Below, piece after piece: positions 46,236-57,132 of a stretch of 64,000 nucleotides of DNA (position 1 is its first letter; every line of letters starts with the position of its first letter). The stretch comes from Xylaria sp. FL1777 (Eukaryota > Ascomycota > Sordariomycetes > Xylariales > Xylariaceae). The stretch covers positions 248,001 through 312,000 of the forward strand of contig MU400545.1 of NCBI GenBank assembly GCA_022578965.1, read 5' to 3'. The notes beneath the pieces were generated by a model. It ran no database searches. It had not been told where the DNA came from and worked only from the letters and a program-made list of their open reading frames with translations. Both the position numbers and the translations under genes were made by a program.

Positions 46236-47294
46236 ATGCCTCACATCACTTCTTCACCCGTCGTTATAACTCAGCGACGTATACCTCTAGATGACTCAAA
46301 AGAGGACCTCAATAATTTCTTCCCTCACCTTCCTTCGTACGTGCATCCCACGACCGGCCTCTTGGGGATATTTCCGAAGGCAATGGTACCTTACGCCCAG
46401 CTTATGCGCATAGACAAGCCAGCGGGCCTGTACGGCATCTATTTTCCATACTTGATCGGGCTATTCTACGCCGCATGTATTACCCCCGAGCCTCCCGAAC
46501 CTTTGCTTCTTGGACAGTTAGCTATAGCTCTCCTCGCCTTCAGTATCTTCCTTCGCGGTGCCGCATGCAGCTGGAATGATACTCTTGATCAGCATTTTGA
46601 CCGCCGCGTTGCTCGTTGTCGTCACCGTCCCGTGGCTCGTGGAGCCGTTTCAACGTGGCAAGCGCATATTTTCACGCTGGCTTTGCTGGGATTAGGTCTA
46701 TACCCGGTGTTGATTTTCCTATTTCCGATGGAATGCATCCCACACGCAGTCATTGTTGTTGCGTTAGCCGCAGTGTACGCCCCGATGAAGCGCTTTACCG
46801 ACTATCCGCAAGTTGTTTTAGGTGTTGCCTGCTCCTGGGCTGTCTATTTCTCAGCTGCCGCGCTGGGGATTCAACCGTTATTTTTCGGAGATGAGAAATG
46901 CACGGCGACTGTAGCGCTCTTCGCCGCAAATGTTGCTTGGGCAATTACGAATGATACATTCTACGCCTATCAAGATGTGAAAGATGACGAAAGGGCTGGG
47001 GTTAGAAGCATGGCTTTAAAGTTCAAAGACAGTATCAAATTGCTTGCCAGCATGCTGGCACTAGCTCAAGTGTCTTTGCTCGTACTTTGTGGGCTCTGGG
47101 CAAGATTCGGGGCCGTGTATTTCTTTGGTCTTGTTGGAGGAGTTGCCACAGCAATGAGCTACTATGTTCTAAGTGTAGATCTAGACCAACCAGAAAGCTG
47201 TGGAATCTGGTTTCATCGACAGTATTGGCTTGTGGGAGCTGGATATGTCGCTGGCCTGGGAGGATCGTACGTTATGCGGCTAAGATTCGATTGA
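46236..47294 (+). CDS. UbiA-type membrane prenyltransferase, fungal meroterpenoid class
   Basis: An intronless ORF of 352 aa. After about 50 polar residues, LMRIDKPAGLYGIYFPYLIG opens the first membrane helix. The first aspartate-rich motif is NDTLDQHFDRRVAR (Asn114, Asp115, Asp118, Asp122), followed by RHRPVARGAVS. The second is DTFYAYQDVKDD (Asp240, Asp247, Asp250, Asp251), followed by AGVRSMALKF. These two motifs bind the Mg-diphosphate of the isoprenoid donor. Text such as FLRGAACSWND and RFTDYPQVVLG is closer to fungal meroterpenoid prenyltransferases (Trt2, AusN, Pyr6 type) than to mitochondrial Coq2, and there is no clear transit peptide. It probably attaches a farnesyl or geranylgeranyl group to an aromatic acceptor. 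No polyketide synthase, NRPS or terpene cyclase is in the window, so acceptor and product are unknown. Confidence 0.92.
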   Translation: MPHITSSPVVITQRRIPLDDSKEDLNNFFPHLPSYVHPTTGLLGIFPKAMVPYAQLMRIDKPAGLYGIYFPYLIGLFYAACITPEPPEPLLLGQLAIALLAFSIFLRGAACSWNDTLDQHFDRRVARCRHRPVARGAVSTWQAHIFTLALLGLGLYPVLIFLFPMECIPHAVIVVALAAVYAPMKRFTDYPQVVLGVACSWAVYFSAAALGIQPLFFGDEKCTATVALFAANVAWAITNDTFYAYQDVKDDERAGVRSMALKFKDSIKLLASMLALAQVSLLVLCGLWARFGAVYFFGLVGGVATAMSYYVLSVDLDQPESCGIWFHRQYWLVGAGYVAGLGGSYVMRLRFD

Positions 47295-47970
47295 GCGTGA
47301 AGGTGGCCTTGAATACCCCAGTATTGTTAACAATCTCATTAGACACATCAAAAAGACACAAAGCTTTTTGATGGAAGCGCATGGGCTCTCAGCTTCACAA
47401 GACAGCGATTACACACGTTCTGTCCCGTCGACCACTGAAACAATGGTCTCAATCAAGGTCATCTACCTATTTCCTCGCTAGCACCGATAGCCTCAACGCC
47501 TTGTTCATTTTGTTCTCAGGTCTACGTAGTCACAATCGGCTTTATACCTTCACCATAGATGCCCTGCCCCAAATAACCCACCGTAATCCTAGTGATAAAC
47601 AAAGTATGTTAGGCTTTGCCAAGCTTACCCCTTTCCAGGAAGAAAACCATACAGATAAATGCGCATTGCTGTAAGCTCTACAACTAGATTTTCGGTTTAG
47701 GCCTTATCGGTTTTGAGAAATTATTCAAACAGTCATAGTAATTCGTTACAGTTATATCTCATTGTAGCATGGGAAGTTAGTCACTTCTGAAGACTGGTCC
47801 TTTGGAGAGTAAATATCAAATTTAGCACAAGTTTTTGAAACATACATACACAATTTCTGCCGCCAGGTTTTGCCGTTCTAGACTAACAAACTAATACCAA
47901 TTACCTAGGCCGGTCATCATATTAGTGAAGGGAAGCGGCTATTTAGGCCATTTGAGTCTTTCCTATGCCG
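47295..47970. other. Convergent intergenic spacer
   Basis: Between the UbiA and GH5 stops. ORF 47381-47674 has no family features. Confidence 0.5.
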
Positions 47971-49095
47971 CTAATATACAATACCCTTCCAGTCCTGAAG
48001 GCCCGATACTTGAGCAGCCTTTTTCATGGCGCTAGCTACATCAACTCCAGAGCCCATTATGATACTGAATGAATCGCTCTGGTCATTCTTAGGGTCATAG
48101 CTGCAGGTCTCAGCTGGGACGATTTGCCAGTATAACCATGGCAAGCCAACCTTGTTCATATCATTGGCCTGGGCTGGGTATTCCACGGCGGCATTTGCGG
48201 CGCCCTGGTATTGTTTGACACCCCACTCTTCTATGTATACCAGCTTGCCATTGGCATTACTGACATAGCCAGGCGCAGAAGCCGACCATTCGTTTGGGTT
48301 CGCAGCTAGAGTGCCTGCATAGCGATGGATAGCTATGATATCAAGTTGCCCACAGTTAACTGCTGCAGGCATGAAGGTACAACCCTTGGAAATATCACCG
48401 CCAATACCGCCGGACGAGATCTTGATAGGGTTGGTGGCACCCAAAACGCTCCGCATGTGTTGTGCACGCCCACAGACCCATTCTGCGCCGGCATCTGTCA
48501 GGCATTCGGAAGTCTTCGTAGACATGGGTTCGTTTTGGAGGTCGAAAGCCATGATAGCTTCACTCCAATCCTTCCATAATTTGCCGGATGTTTTACCTCG
48601 ATAGTTCAGCACATGAGATAGTCGGGCATCGTAATCATCAAACGCAGCTTGCTGCTCATAAAAGTATCCCGAGCCATATCGATTCCAGTACGGATCAGGG
48701 CTACCAGACAGAAACTGATTTGCAGCGTCGTGTGGCGAGACAATAGCCTTGATGTTCTTGGCAGCTAGCTTTACCAGGACACTGTCCACAGCATCCAAGA
48801 CTGTATCATTGTAGACACCGATGGTGCTTTCGAGCGGGTAAAGCGTGGTAGAAATCGTGCTGCCCTTCTGACACGACCCGGCGGTTTGGCCATTCACCCA
48901 TAGTCGTACTATCTTGGCACCGTCCGAGGCTATGTTGTTGATCCACTCATCCTGTTTTGAATCGGACAGCCCTATGAGGAAATAGTTGTTGGAACCTGCC
49001 CAAGACGGCGAGTTTGCTCGAGAGCTAAGGGTGTCAATAGAAGCGGCAGCAGCCGTGACTAGAAGGTTTGCGAAATAGAAAAGCTCTTGTTTCAT
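47971..49095 (-). CDS. Secreted GH5 glycoside hydrolase (mannanase-like)
   Basis: Intronless, 374 aa from the second in-frame Met at 49095. That start puts a hydrophobic signal (ELFYFANLLVTAAAAS) at the N-terminus; the longer frame from 49167 would bury it. GH5 marks are KIVRLWVNGQ early, the acid/base Glu189 in AFDLQNEP, IIAIHRYAG with a conserved His-Arg-Tyr, and the nucleophile region YIEEWG (Glu289/290). The family retains configuration and attacks beta-1,4-mannan, cellulose or related glycans. The subfamily cannot be fixed by eye. No cellulose-binding module is present. It is the third plant-wall enzyme in the window, though 40 kb from the others. Confidence 0.9.
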   Translation of the reverse strand: MKQELFYFANLLVTAAAASIDTLSSRANSPSWAGSNNYFLIGLSDSKQDEWINNIASDGAKIVRLWVNGQTAGSCQKGSTISTTLYPLESTIGVYNDTVLDAVDSVLVKLAAKNIKAIVSPHDAANQFLSGSPDPYWNRYGSGYFYEQQAAFDDYDARLSHVLNYRGKTSGKLWKDWSEAIMAFDLQNEPMSTKTSECLTDAGAEWVCGRAQHMRSVLGATNPIKISSGGIGGDISKGCTFMPAAVNCGQLDIIAIHRYAGTLAANPNEWSASAPGYVSNANGKLVYIEEWGVKQYQGAANAAVEYPAQANDMNKVGLPWLYWQIVPAETCSYDPKNDQSDSFSIIMGSGVDVASAMKKAAQVSGLQDWKGIVY

Positions 49096-49188
49096 GATGA
49101 GATTGGAGGGTAGATATTGAGCTGTTTGTTCTATAATTGAAGGTAAGAAGATACGGAGTAGCTTCAAGACAACAGGAAGAAGGTTAGC

Positions 49189-49194
49189 TTTATA
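49189..49194 (-). promoter_or_regulatory. Probable TATA box of the GH5 gene
   Basis: TATAAA on the minus strand, about 95 bases before the start codon at 49095. Confidence 0.4.
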
Positions 49195-52096
49195 TCGTTT
49201 GCTCCGACAGTGTAACGTGAATATCAGCCAAGCAAGGTGGATTAGCGAACTGACGATACATGCTGCAGCTAGAGTACAGTTGAGGTGATCTTTAGGACCT
49301 ACCTAACTGGGTAGATAGTACTTCGGTCTACAATTCTAGGATGAACTAACCTTGAAGGTTAAGTCGGGAAAAAAGGAGTGAACCCCGCACTAAATTCGCA
49401 AGACGCAACGCCAGCAAAGTCGTCGAATTGGATCTAGTAGTATTGCAATTTATTGCTCTTCTTCCCGTATAATTTTATAGCAATTAGGTTACCAGGTATT
49501 AGCTCTACCCATCTACCCAAGTCTAATTAAAATATTGCTATAGCATCAAAGGGCTCTAGAGCTATAGTTGTTGTTTTCATCATATCTGATCAAACATTCG
49601 CGGTTAGATGTCGTATCATAGAATGGGTAGGAGTGCGAATTAGGAAACCGCAAAGGTTTAAATCCTACGGCTCTCGATGATTTGAGACTTTTGATGCTAA
49701 AGCAAATTCCACCCAGAGGTTTCCTGAGTCTGGTATCGAATCAACAATGTAAACAATCACTGGTAGCTCGCCGCGTCAGGCCATTTGGTATGTAGGTCTC
49801 TATGTGTAGGTCATGATATGCAGATGCAGGTCTTGACCCGGAGGAGTGTTAGGTACGCTACACACATCAAAGCAATAAACCAGTAGTTAAGCTACAAATA
49901 ATGGGTATATCTATCTCGCCAGAATAGAGGACGCAGTTGTGATTTGTCATCTGCTTCTTTTGAACCCCTCTACTAATATTTTTGTCCCATGTGTTGCATA
50001 GTATAAGCTTTATACTCCATTTTATCTAGACAAACAGACAGATTTATGCATTGTCTAAATATTATGATTTCGTAGACATAAATAATTAACTAGGTACCAG
50101 ATGAGCCTGGCCTGCTTCGATCAGCTAACGCTAAAGTATCCAACACGAAAAGCTTTGTCTAAATTTAGGGCAGGAAAAGTCGCCAATATAATGTAACATT
50201 ACGTAGCGAACATACTATCAGCGAATAAAGGTCGTATGAGTAACTCCCAAAAATTACTCTAGCGGTGTAAGGGGTCATAAGCCTCAGTGATACCTAACGA
50301 GAGAGTTGTGAGTCCTTCTATGGTCAGTCATTTCCTGGCATAGATAGTACAGCATTCTTTCCAAACTTATGGGTCTCATAGGGGGTTACAAGCTTGCCAA
50401 TCGCGTTGTGAGCCCTTAAATTCAAATTCTAGGTCCGTATTTGTCATGTACCATGAGTGAAAGCCATGCAACCTAATTTGAAAGAATAGCCTAAAGGATT
50501 TCCGTCAACAGCTTTTCATTTTCGTCTCGTTACGCAAGAATCTCAATGTGTGATTTTAATATCTCTCAATGCAGTAAATATGTACAATAGCTTACTCGCT
50601 ATTAAAGCAGACTGGCATAAATGGCCAGGGCACATCAGTCTCTAGGTGGCTAACTACCTAAAGCTTAATCATATAGTCCCCGATCGGGTTAGGTCTCTTT
50701 CTTTTCTATTTCTCACGATGCTTTCAGCTTCAAATAATTGTATTGGCAGAGCCTTTCTCAGTTAGCCCGGTTAGTTCATTTAACTAAGTTCTAAGTTATC
50801 GTCTTATTCCTCGTATAATAATTACTCAGGTATGCTAGGGACCGTAGGATATAGCCTATCTCCCAGGGTATCCTCGTTCCACTGCATTGTAACTATAATC
50901 AGACTATGAAATAATTTAAATGACAATGTGATAAATTTCGCTATGTTGTTGTGTCAAAAGGCTCGTAGTACCGTCCTATTATCTTCACCTCTTTACATTT
51001 GAGCTATGATCCTAATGTAATATGTGATGTAGGCCTTCATTTTTTTACCCAGCAGTCTTGGACCGCTTACTAGCCAGGCCTCTACTCCAAAATATTCAAT
51101 CATCCCTTTTCATTTATGCAATGAAGTAGCACCTGCTAAAAGAGGAAAAGAATGCAAAGTGATATCAAGTTCTAAACTCATTTTATTTTACTTGTTGTTT
51201 ATAGAATGTTGAAATACCGCGATGGTATCAAGAGACGCTAGAACTGTAGTTTGGTTTTTATTATAGCGCAGGATGAACGTTGGCGTCACACTAAAAAGAA
51301 CCAGGGTTGAACATAACCAATGCTACGATATTAAAGTGCAATTTAACAGGGTTCGAGGGCATAAACACAGGTTACACATACACCATCACAGGATCTTACA
51401 AAACCAGATAATCTAATTATAGAGATCTTAAAGGGAAGAGCCTACCTTCTTGAACTTGGTCACCTTCCTTAACGAGATGTGATATCAACTAAATACTTAA
51501 CTGAGTGCCTTTAATGAGCATATAGTGTCCCCCTCAATTTTATCATAGTCTCTGTTTTTCACTATCCAAGCCCTATCATAGCAATACATTACTACTGCTT
51601 ATACCGACTTGAGGCAAGGCAGGATATCCAAACTGGCAATCTTCACGTGAAAGAATCGAATATTACACATTCGGCCTGCCGTAAGGCTAAAAACCAAGAT
51701 GTATATGCCTTTCCGCCTATCTGGGCAACAGGCTGTAAAGTTCGAATTCCTCAACCCCACCTATCCTAAATATTGCTGTGCTAGTAAGTAAAATGTATAT
51801 GAGAACCACTACATTGATTAATCATGGGATTGCTTTTCTTCAGATAAGTGCTCTAAGTAATATGCAGAATAGTTGAGTGGAGAAGGGCACGCCTGTAAAA
51901 CTACAACGACACACATTATTACAGCGAAGATATGTAGACCATAATCAAGTAGTATGCTTCAGTTCATCATCCCTCAAGATAAACCAATTGGAACTATAAC
52001 TCGACAACTATTTTCGACAAAAACTGATCCGCCTAAGACACCACCAAGCAATAATATCCATTAAACAGTTAATAATCAGTGAAATTACGGTCCTAC

Positions 52097-52180
52097 TGTC
52101 AGGTGATATAGTCACATACAGACCCCTAGGGTCTGTATAGTGGAATTGGTGTATATATATGGACTATTCCCACCAACTAC
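52097..52180 (+). repeat. Diverged direct repeat, copy 1 (LTR-like)
   Basis: Begins TGTCAGGTGATATAGTC and pairs with copy 2 at 52657. Shared landmarks in order are the start block, a GAC-CTC/CCC region, TGTAGTGG-like text, TATATATGG, CTATT and CCAACTA/CTAACTA. It contains a hairpin at 52117-52137 with arms TACAGACCC and GGGTCTGTA. Confidence 0.65.
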
Positions 52181-52656
52181 CATTGGGAAGGGCCAATTGA
52201 CCAACCTACACACCCATATATGGCTACTGACCCCTTTACTACCTACCTGCTATGTGACCACTAGGGCTATCCATTCACTCCGGAACAATACCCTCTGACA
52301 CCTACTAGCTAGTAACGTATTTTCCAACTATACACATCCACTATCTATACGATAAGGCAGAATACATACACACTTTTGACGCATAATAATCTAGCTGTTC
52401 CTGGATAAGATAAATTCTCGCAGCGAGCCCTGAAGTAGAGGCTTGGTCCTAGAATGACAGTGTAGTCATTTGATTCTTAATCCTCCGATATATTTAGGAG
52501 GGTTCTAATTTCCTTTAGATATATACTAAGTAATTTATAATTATAGGTATAGAGAGAGGGTAGGATCTACTGCTACGACTCCTTGGGGGTAAATGAGCAA
52601 TAATCATCTAACAGGCCTTCTGTTGACAAAGTAGAGATGCAAAGCGAAGCTGTACC

Positions 52657-52742
52657 TGTCAGGTGATACAGTCCTATGTGGACCTCTATTGTTTATGTAG
52701 TGGGCTTGGAGTATATATGGGCTATTTCCCCCTAACTAGCGA
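52657..52742 (+). repeat. Diverged direct repeat, copy 2 (LTR-like)
   Basis: Begins TGTCAGGTGATACAGTC; same order of landmarks as copy 1, 560 bases downstream. The hairpin arms of copy 1 have decayed here. Many differences are C/T or G/A changes, as repeat-induced mutation would leave. Confidence 0.65.
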
Positions 52743-53220
52743 AGAAAACTAAGTTTTTGAGGTATTTGCGAAAATTGCCTTTGTTTCTTTTCTTCCGGAG
52801 TGGGTAATGCAGCTGTGAGGCTGCTTTACTCAATAGTACTGTAAGAGGTTGTTGTTCTGGCGCTTCCTAATACTACCTAAAAAATCTGGAAATAACCAAG
52901 CTTCAAAATTACAGTTGCTTGCTTGTAGAGTGAGGTATTTTATATCTTTAGACGATGCCAATATAACCTGATTGTAGAGTTAACCAAGCCCTGGGGCCAC
53001 TGGTATATAGTTGCAACTTCACGAATTCTTCGCTACAGCTTTTCAACAAGGCCGAAATATGTCCAGAGAAGCCTCACAGTACCCCTCACAAATGTTGAGA
53101 ATATGCTTCAAAAAATCAATTAGTAGACCAGCAATTTTGACACCTCGTCAGCAAATAGTTTATCAAGGGGGAAGGGGTGTGTCTAACATCATTTGATACA
53201 AGAGCAGCTGACCAGTGTAG

Positions 53221-54210
53221 CTAGCCGCATTGGTAGACGGGCGTTTCAGTATGCCAATATGCATACAAATTCTTGTTCCCCTTTCGATCAATCTTGCCCT
53301 GCCTCCGTCTCTCTTCCTTCTGTCCCTTCTCTGCTTGCCTATGTTGCGTTGCTAGCATTGAGCGCTGCTGAGATATGGGTAAGTGCATCAAGCTGTTTCT
53401 GTCGTTCGCGCTCAAATTTGCCATCTGATGTCTCGCCGTTGCCCTCTCTCGCTTCTCCCTCTTCGATAATAATCCCTTATCAAGTACAACCAAGCCGTGC
53501 TTTTCTTTGCTAGATCCCTCCTCTCTTTCATGGTCCTCGTTGGGTTCAACTAGGGAGTATTTCAGCTGTGAAGCCAGGGCCCGGGGTCGACGGCGCATAT
53601 GGGTGAAGGGTTGTCCCGCTTGTGCTGATGATGACTGCCGCGATATAATTTTGCCTGATGGTAAGCGAATCGAGTCTTCGTCGGCCAGCTGTGGCTTTCT
53701 TATTACCGCTTCTTCCGCCTGACTTCCTAAAACCCGGTCGTCTTCGGCTTCGCTCTCTATATCCTCTTCTACATCTGAGAAGTTGTAGAATTCAGCAAAC
53801 TCAGATTCTTGTTCTAATACATCGAATTTGCAGTGACCCTTTCCGGTCATATGCTGCTGAACAGCTTGTACAGTAGTTCTCTCTGTTCCACATTGTATGC
53901 ATTCTTGAAACCCAAAAATAATAAGATGCAGATATTTGAACAGAGTCTCGAGGTCAACCACAAGATATTTCTGGCGGGGGATAAAAAGGCCGTGTGATTT
54001 TTGCATGTGGACAACACTGTCAGGAAAGCTTGATGAGGGGCGAGGGCAGAATAGGCATTGCCCGGGAGTGAATGGTTGCATGGCGGCGTCAGGAAAGTCG
54101 AGTGGCTCCTTGACGGATGTGGGTGTAGAGTCGGTCTCCGGACTCGGTGACAGACAACCCATTGGTAAAGAGGTGGCTGAAGTTGTAACGGTCGTCGTTG
54201 TCACCACCAT
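53221..54210 (-). CDS. Rei1/ZNF622-like protein lacking the N-terminal zinc fingers
   Basis: A single exon of 329 aa. The core matches the second half of Rei1-type 60S ribosome factors: QCLFCPRP then HMQKSHGLFIP, LVVDLETLFKYLHLIIFGFQECIQCG, and VQQHMTGKGHCKF, giving two C2H2-type fingers. An acidic region (EEDIESEAEDD) and a basic C-terminal tail (REKRERATARHQ, EERRRQGKIDRKGNKN) follow. Canonical Rei1 has two further fingers at the N-terminus; here that part is a Ser/Thr/Val-rich stretch with no cysteine pairs, and no upstream exon supplying them was found. It is probably a paralog that may bind pre-60S particles differently, or has a separate role. The tail ends ETPVYQCG. Confidence 0.87.
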   Translation of the reverse strand: MVVTTTTVTTSATSLPMGCLSPSPETDSTPTSVKEPLDFPDAAMQPFTPGQCLFCPRPSSSFPDSVVHMQKSHGLFIPRQKYLVVDLETLFKYLHLIIFGFQECIQCGTERTTVQAVQQHMTGKGHCKFDVLEQESEFAEFYNFSDVEEDIESEAEDDRVLGSQAEEAVIRKPQLADEDSIRLPSGKIISRQSSSAQAGQPFTHMRRRPRALASQLKYSLVEPNEDHEREEGSSKEKHGLVVLDKGLLSKREKRERATARHQMANLSANDRNSLMHLPISQQRSMLATQHRQAEKGQKEERRRQGKIDRKGNKNLYAYWHTETPVYQCG

Positions 54211-54868
54211 GTGGAGGATTGGAGCTGGAAGTCGAAGTGAAAGTGGGAGTGAAGTGGCCGCGGTTCTAGATTGAGTTAACCTTCAACGTCGAGTATTTTG
54301 ACTGCGCTCAGGCTTTAAGATTTATTATTTACTTATTTATTTTAGCTGGTTCGAGATTGTATGGCATGAGATGTAATCGGATCTCCATCTGTTTATATGC
54401 AAAGCGTCCAGTTCCAGGTATATCAGTATCAGTAGGTACGTACATCTTGAATTGGCTAGTACGCTGGGCTAAGCCTGTTAGGGCCAGAGTGTGGCGCTAC
54501 TGAAGCGGCGCCCCGCTGCAACACTACCTACTAGAGCTCCCTGTGTTTCTACCAATGAGACGCACGCTGTCTCTCTGATGAGGTATGATTCATAATGAAT
54601 AAATAATGAAACACTGAACTCCTATCTTAGGTACAGATAGTACGGTGGGTAGGTAGGTAGGTACCCTACTAGAACACCAACTCTCCAGCACTCTCTGAGG
54701 CGTAGTTAATCGAGAGAGAGAGAGAGAGAGAGATGCCAAGCCTCGCTAACTTACAAGACATCTACGAACCCGCTGAAAAAGGTTATGAAGCGATTCCTTA
54801 ACTTAACTGGGCTCAGTTCTCTCAGACATGATGTGGTATTAGTGTCTTCATTGCTTTCTCAACCATGG
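54211..54868. other. Intergenic region with simple repeats
   Basis: Contains a GGTAGGTAGGTAGGTA tract at about 54648-54664 and the GA microsatellite below. No gene is seen. Confidence 0.5.
54712..54733. repeat. (GA)11 microsatellite
   Basis: Eleven perfect GA units. Confidence 0.9.
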
Positions 54869-56077
54869 CTAATACGTCGAGTCGGCCTTGAGTTGCTCAA
54901 CCGCGGTAATAACGTGATCGGTATCCCATCCCTTGCGCAAGCCCTCCCCTAAGACGTCGGCCTCCGAAGGAGGTGCCATGCCATTGGCCCCAGGCTGTTG
55001 CTTGTCTAGATTGGATGGAAACGGGTAGCCATCAGCCAGGGCATTGACACACGCCCTTGTCCGATCACCTCCCTCGTCGTCGGCCGCAAGGGCCTTCAGT
55101 GTGTCCCAGCATGTCCGAATCATCTCGACATTGTTGACGTGCTCCATGGGCCGTCCAAAAGCGCTGCTGATTTGCAGTAGGTTCGCGATTCTGTGAACAT
55201 CCGTCGTCGTGTTCTCCCCTGCAGCATGAAGCAGCGCCGGATTGAAGAATACCGCATCGCCGGCCTTCATCGGAGCACTCATCCAGTTCTCGTCAAACAG
55301 GGCCCTGATCTCCGGCTCACGCCACGCCATGTATCCCTCGGGCAGCAACTGCGAGAAAGGTAAAACTCTTGTCGGGCCACTCGCCGGAGGCATGTCCGAG
55401 TGTGCGACGGCACCTTGGAGCGTAAGGAACTGGCTGGCAACGTGTATGCTCCCTGGGAACTGCGCGCACGCCTCGTTGCTTTGAAATCCGAGATGGTAAT
55501 CTCTGTGCACATCCTGAGGCTTCCCGCCAGGTCGCACCACGTTTACTTGCGCTGTGATTTGATATGCGGGCCCGAGCCAAGCCTCACTGACTTTTGCAAG
55601 CCACGGGTTTGCGTAGTAGGGTACAAAACTTGCCGGATCTTGCACCGCATGCTTCTGGAACGAGTTCCAGATGCGTGAATTCGCGCCTGAGGTTGCGAAA
55701 TGGTCGCCTTTTGTTGATGCGGCTTCCCTTTCGATGATAGTATCGAAGACACTGTTAGTTCGGTCTAGGAGACCTTGGTCGGTGATGAAGTTTTGTAGAA
55801 CGAGTACACCAGGCCCTCTGCTAAGGGCCTTGTACCATTCGTCTTGGAGCTGGCAGACAATATCCAGATTGGAAGATGAGACTGATGAGAGATCATAATG
55901 CGGGACGTTTGATTTAATAGAGCAAGCAAGCTTGTAGTCGGACGACGTTGCCTTCTGTTCACAGAGTTGTTTTAGCTCGTTGAGGGTATCTGGGGTTCGA
56001 ACCAACACCCTTCTCGCAGTTTGTCCAAAAGCTACAGGACTGCTTCCTAACCCTTGCTGCAGGTTCACACGAAACAT
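54869..56077 (-). CDS. Phytanoyl-CoA dioxygenase family (Fe(II)/2-oxoglutarate) enzyme
   Basis: A single exon of 402 aa. The iron-binding HxD reads DVHRDYH at about residue 198, and the distal His is in ALLHAAGEN at about residue 289. ENTTTDVHRIANLLQISS downstream provides the likely 2-oxoglutarate-binding Arg. The DAVFFNPALLH segment is typical of the PhyH fold. These enzymes hydroxylate, desaturate or rearrange substrates; in fungi they occur in lipid catabolism and as tailoring enzymes of meroterpenoids and other metabolites. It is longer than most cluster PhyH enzymes (about 300 aa), because of an N-terminal extension and a C-terminal tail. Lying 9 kb from the UbiA gene with a GH5 and a Rei1-like gene between, a link to that group is only speculative. 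Confidence 0.9.
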   Translation of the reverse strand: MFRVNLQQGLGSSPVAFGQTARRVLVRTPDTLNELKQLCEQKATSSDYKLACSIKSNVPHYDLSSVSSSNLDIVCQLQDEWYKALSRGPGVLVLQNFITDQGLLDRTNSVFDTIIEREAASTKGDHFATSGANSRIWNSFQKHAVQDPASFVPYYANPWLAKVSEAWLGPAYQITAQVNVVRPGGKPQDVHRDYHLGFQSNEACAQFPGSIHVASQFLTLQGAVAHSDMPPASGPTRVLPFSQLLPEGYMAWREPEIRALFDENWMSAPMKAGDAVFFNPALLHAAGENTTTDVHRIANLLQISSAFGRPMEHVNNVEMIRTCWDTLKALAADDEGGDRTRACVNALADGYPFPSNLDKQQPGANGMAPPSEADVLGEGLRKGWDTDHVITAVEQLKADSTY

Positions 56078-57132
56078 CGTATTTTTTTAGCTAGCACTTG
56101 TGATCTATGGACAATGGGCACCAAGACTCTCGAAACCTGTCTTCGAAGAATTCGCGAGTAATCGACAACATATAAAAGCTCAAAGACTCCGGTTGAAGGT
56201 GTGGGGGGTGTAGATCAACTAACAATAAGTTACACTACCTAATCTAGCAGTGTAGAGTAAAACGTGGGGGAAGAGCGCCGATTTCATCCCCACGTCGACT
56301 TAGCTTCTGCACTGACTAGGTGTTTTACGGCGATAGAAACCCCATACCAATTCGGCGATAGAGGCTCCCACAGTGAACTTTCCTGATGCCAATCCATCCA
56401 AAACTTTAAGACAAGTCACAGACCGTTCAGCCCCCTTTATATGTGCTCATTATACGTGATCAAAGGGGTAAAAGCAAGCGGACGCGGTACGTAAAGATTC
56501 GATACGAATAAATTACGAAATTCCCATCTAACATGTACAAGGGTCAATAATATTGATTGCATAAAAAATTATTGGTAGATGAAATACCCTTATCACGCAT
56601 TCCTCTATCGGTCGCATATTATATAGGGACTCCGATTTTTTTTTTTTTTTTTGGAAAATTCCGAAGCTTCTTGTCTCAGTAGTTTTCTTACGAACTTCTA
56701 ACTAGATTCACCGAAAATTCGCGCCACTGGACCGGTGGTAGGAGGCTAACGCTTCCTCTGGAAAACGGCGCTCTTTGATGGGAGAGATTGTGTACGTGAA
56801 CCTTGACTTAACCATGAGCTCCGCCAACCGACAGTTATCCAAAATGGTGGGTCGCTGCCGCCATCGAGATCTTGGTGTGCATTAGAGTTGAACAGGTAGA
56901 TGGCTCTTTTAAAGAAAGAACCACGTGCCTCGGGAATAAAGGTAACTAGTAAGCGCAGGTTTAGAAATCTATTACAAAAAGTCGATAGTAAATGATATGC
57001 TGCTCCCATCCTAGGCACCTCCACCTCCTTCCCTGCGCAATGATGGCCTAAGGAGGATAGTGATAACGTAGCCTACCAGGCCAAAATCCATATCACAGAT
57101 TTTCTCATTAAGAACATGCTGGATTCTTCCCA
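56078..57132. other. Intergenic region, nothing recognised
   Basis: Upstream of the PhyH-like gene. Contains a T-run at 56638-56652. The 92-aa ORF on the minus strand at 57024-56746 has no features I recognise. Confidence 0.5.

Larger units (their letters stand above)
49195..53220. other. Gene desert, about 4 kb
   Basis: AT-rich, with no ORF worth calling; the only tracked one (53011-53196) is short and featureless. Contains the diverged direct repeat pair at 52097 and 52657, suggestive of decayed transposon ends. Confidence 0.5.

Noticed and set aside
47381..47674. 97-aa ORF after the UbiA gene
   Set aside because: No recognisable domain and lies in the convergent 3' spacer.
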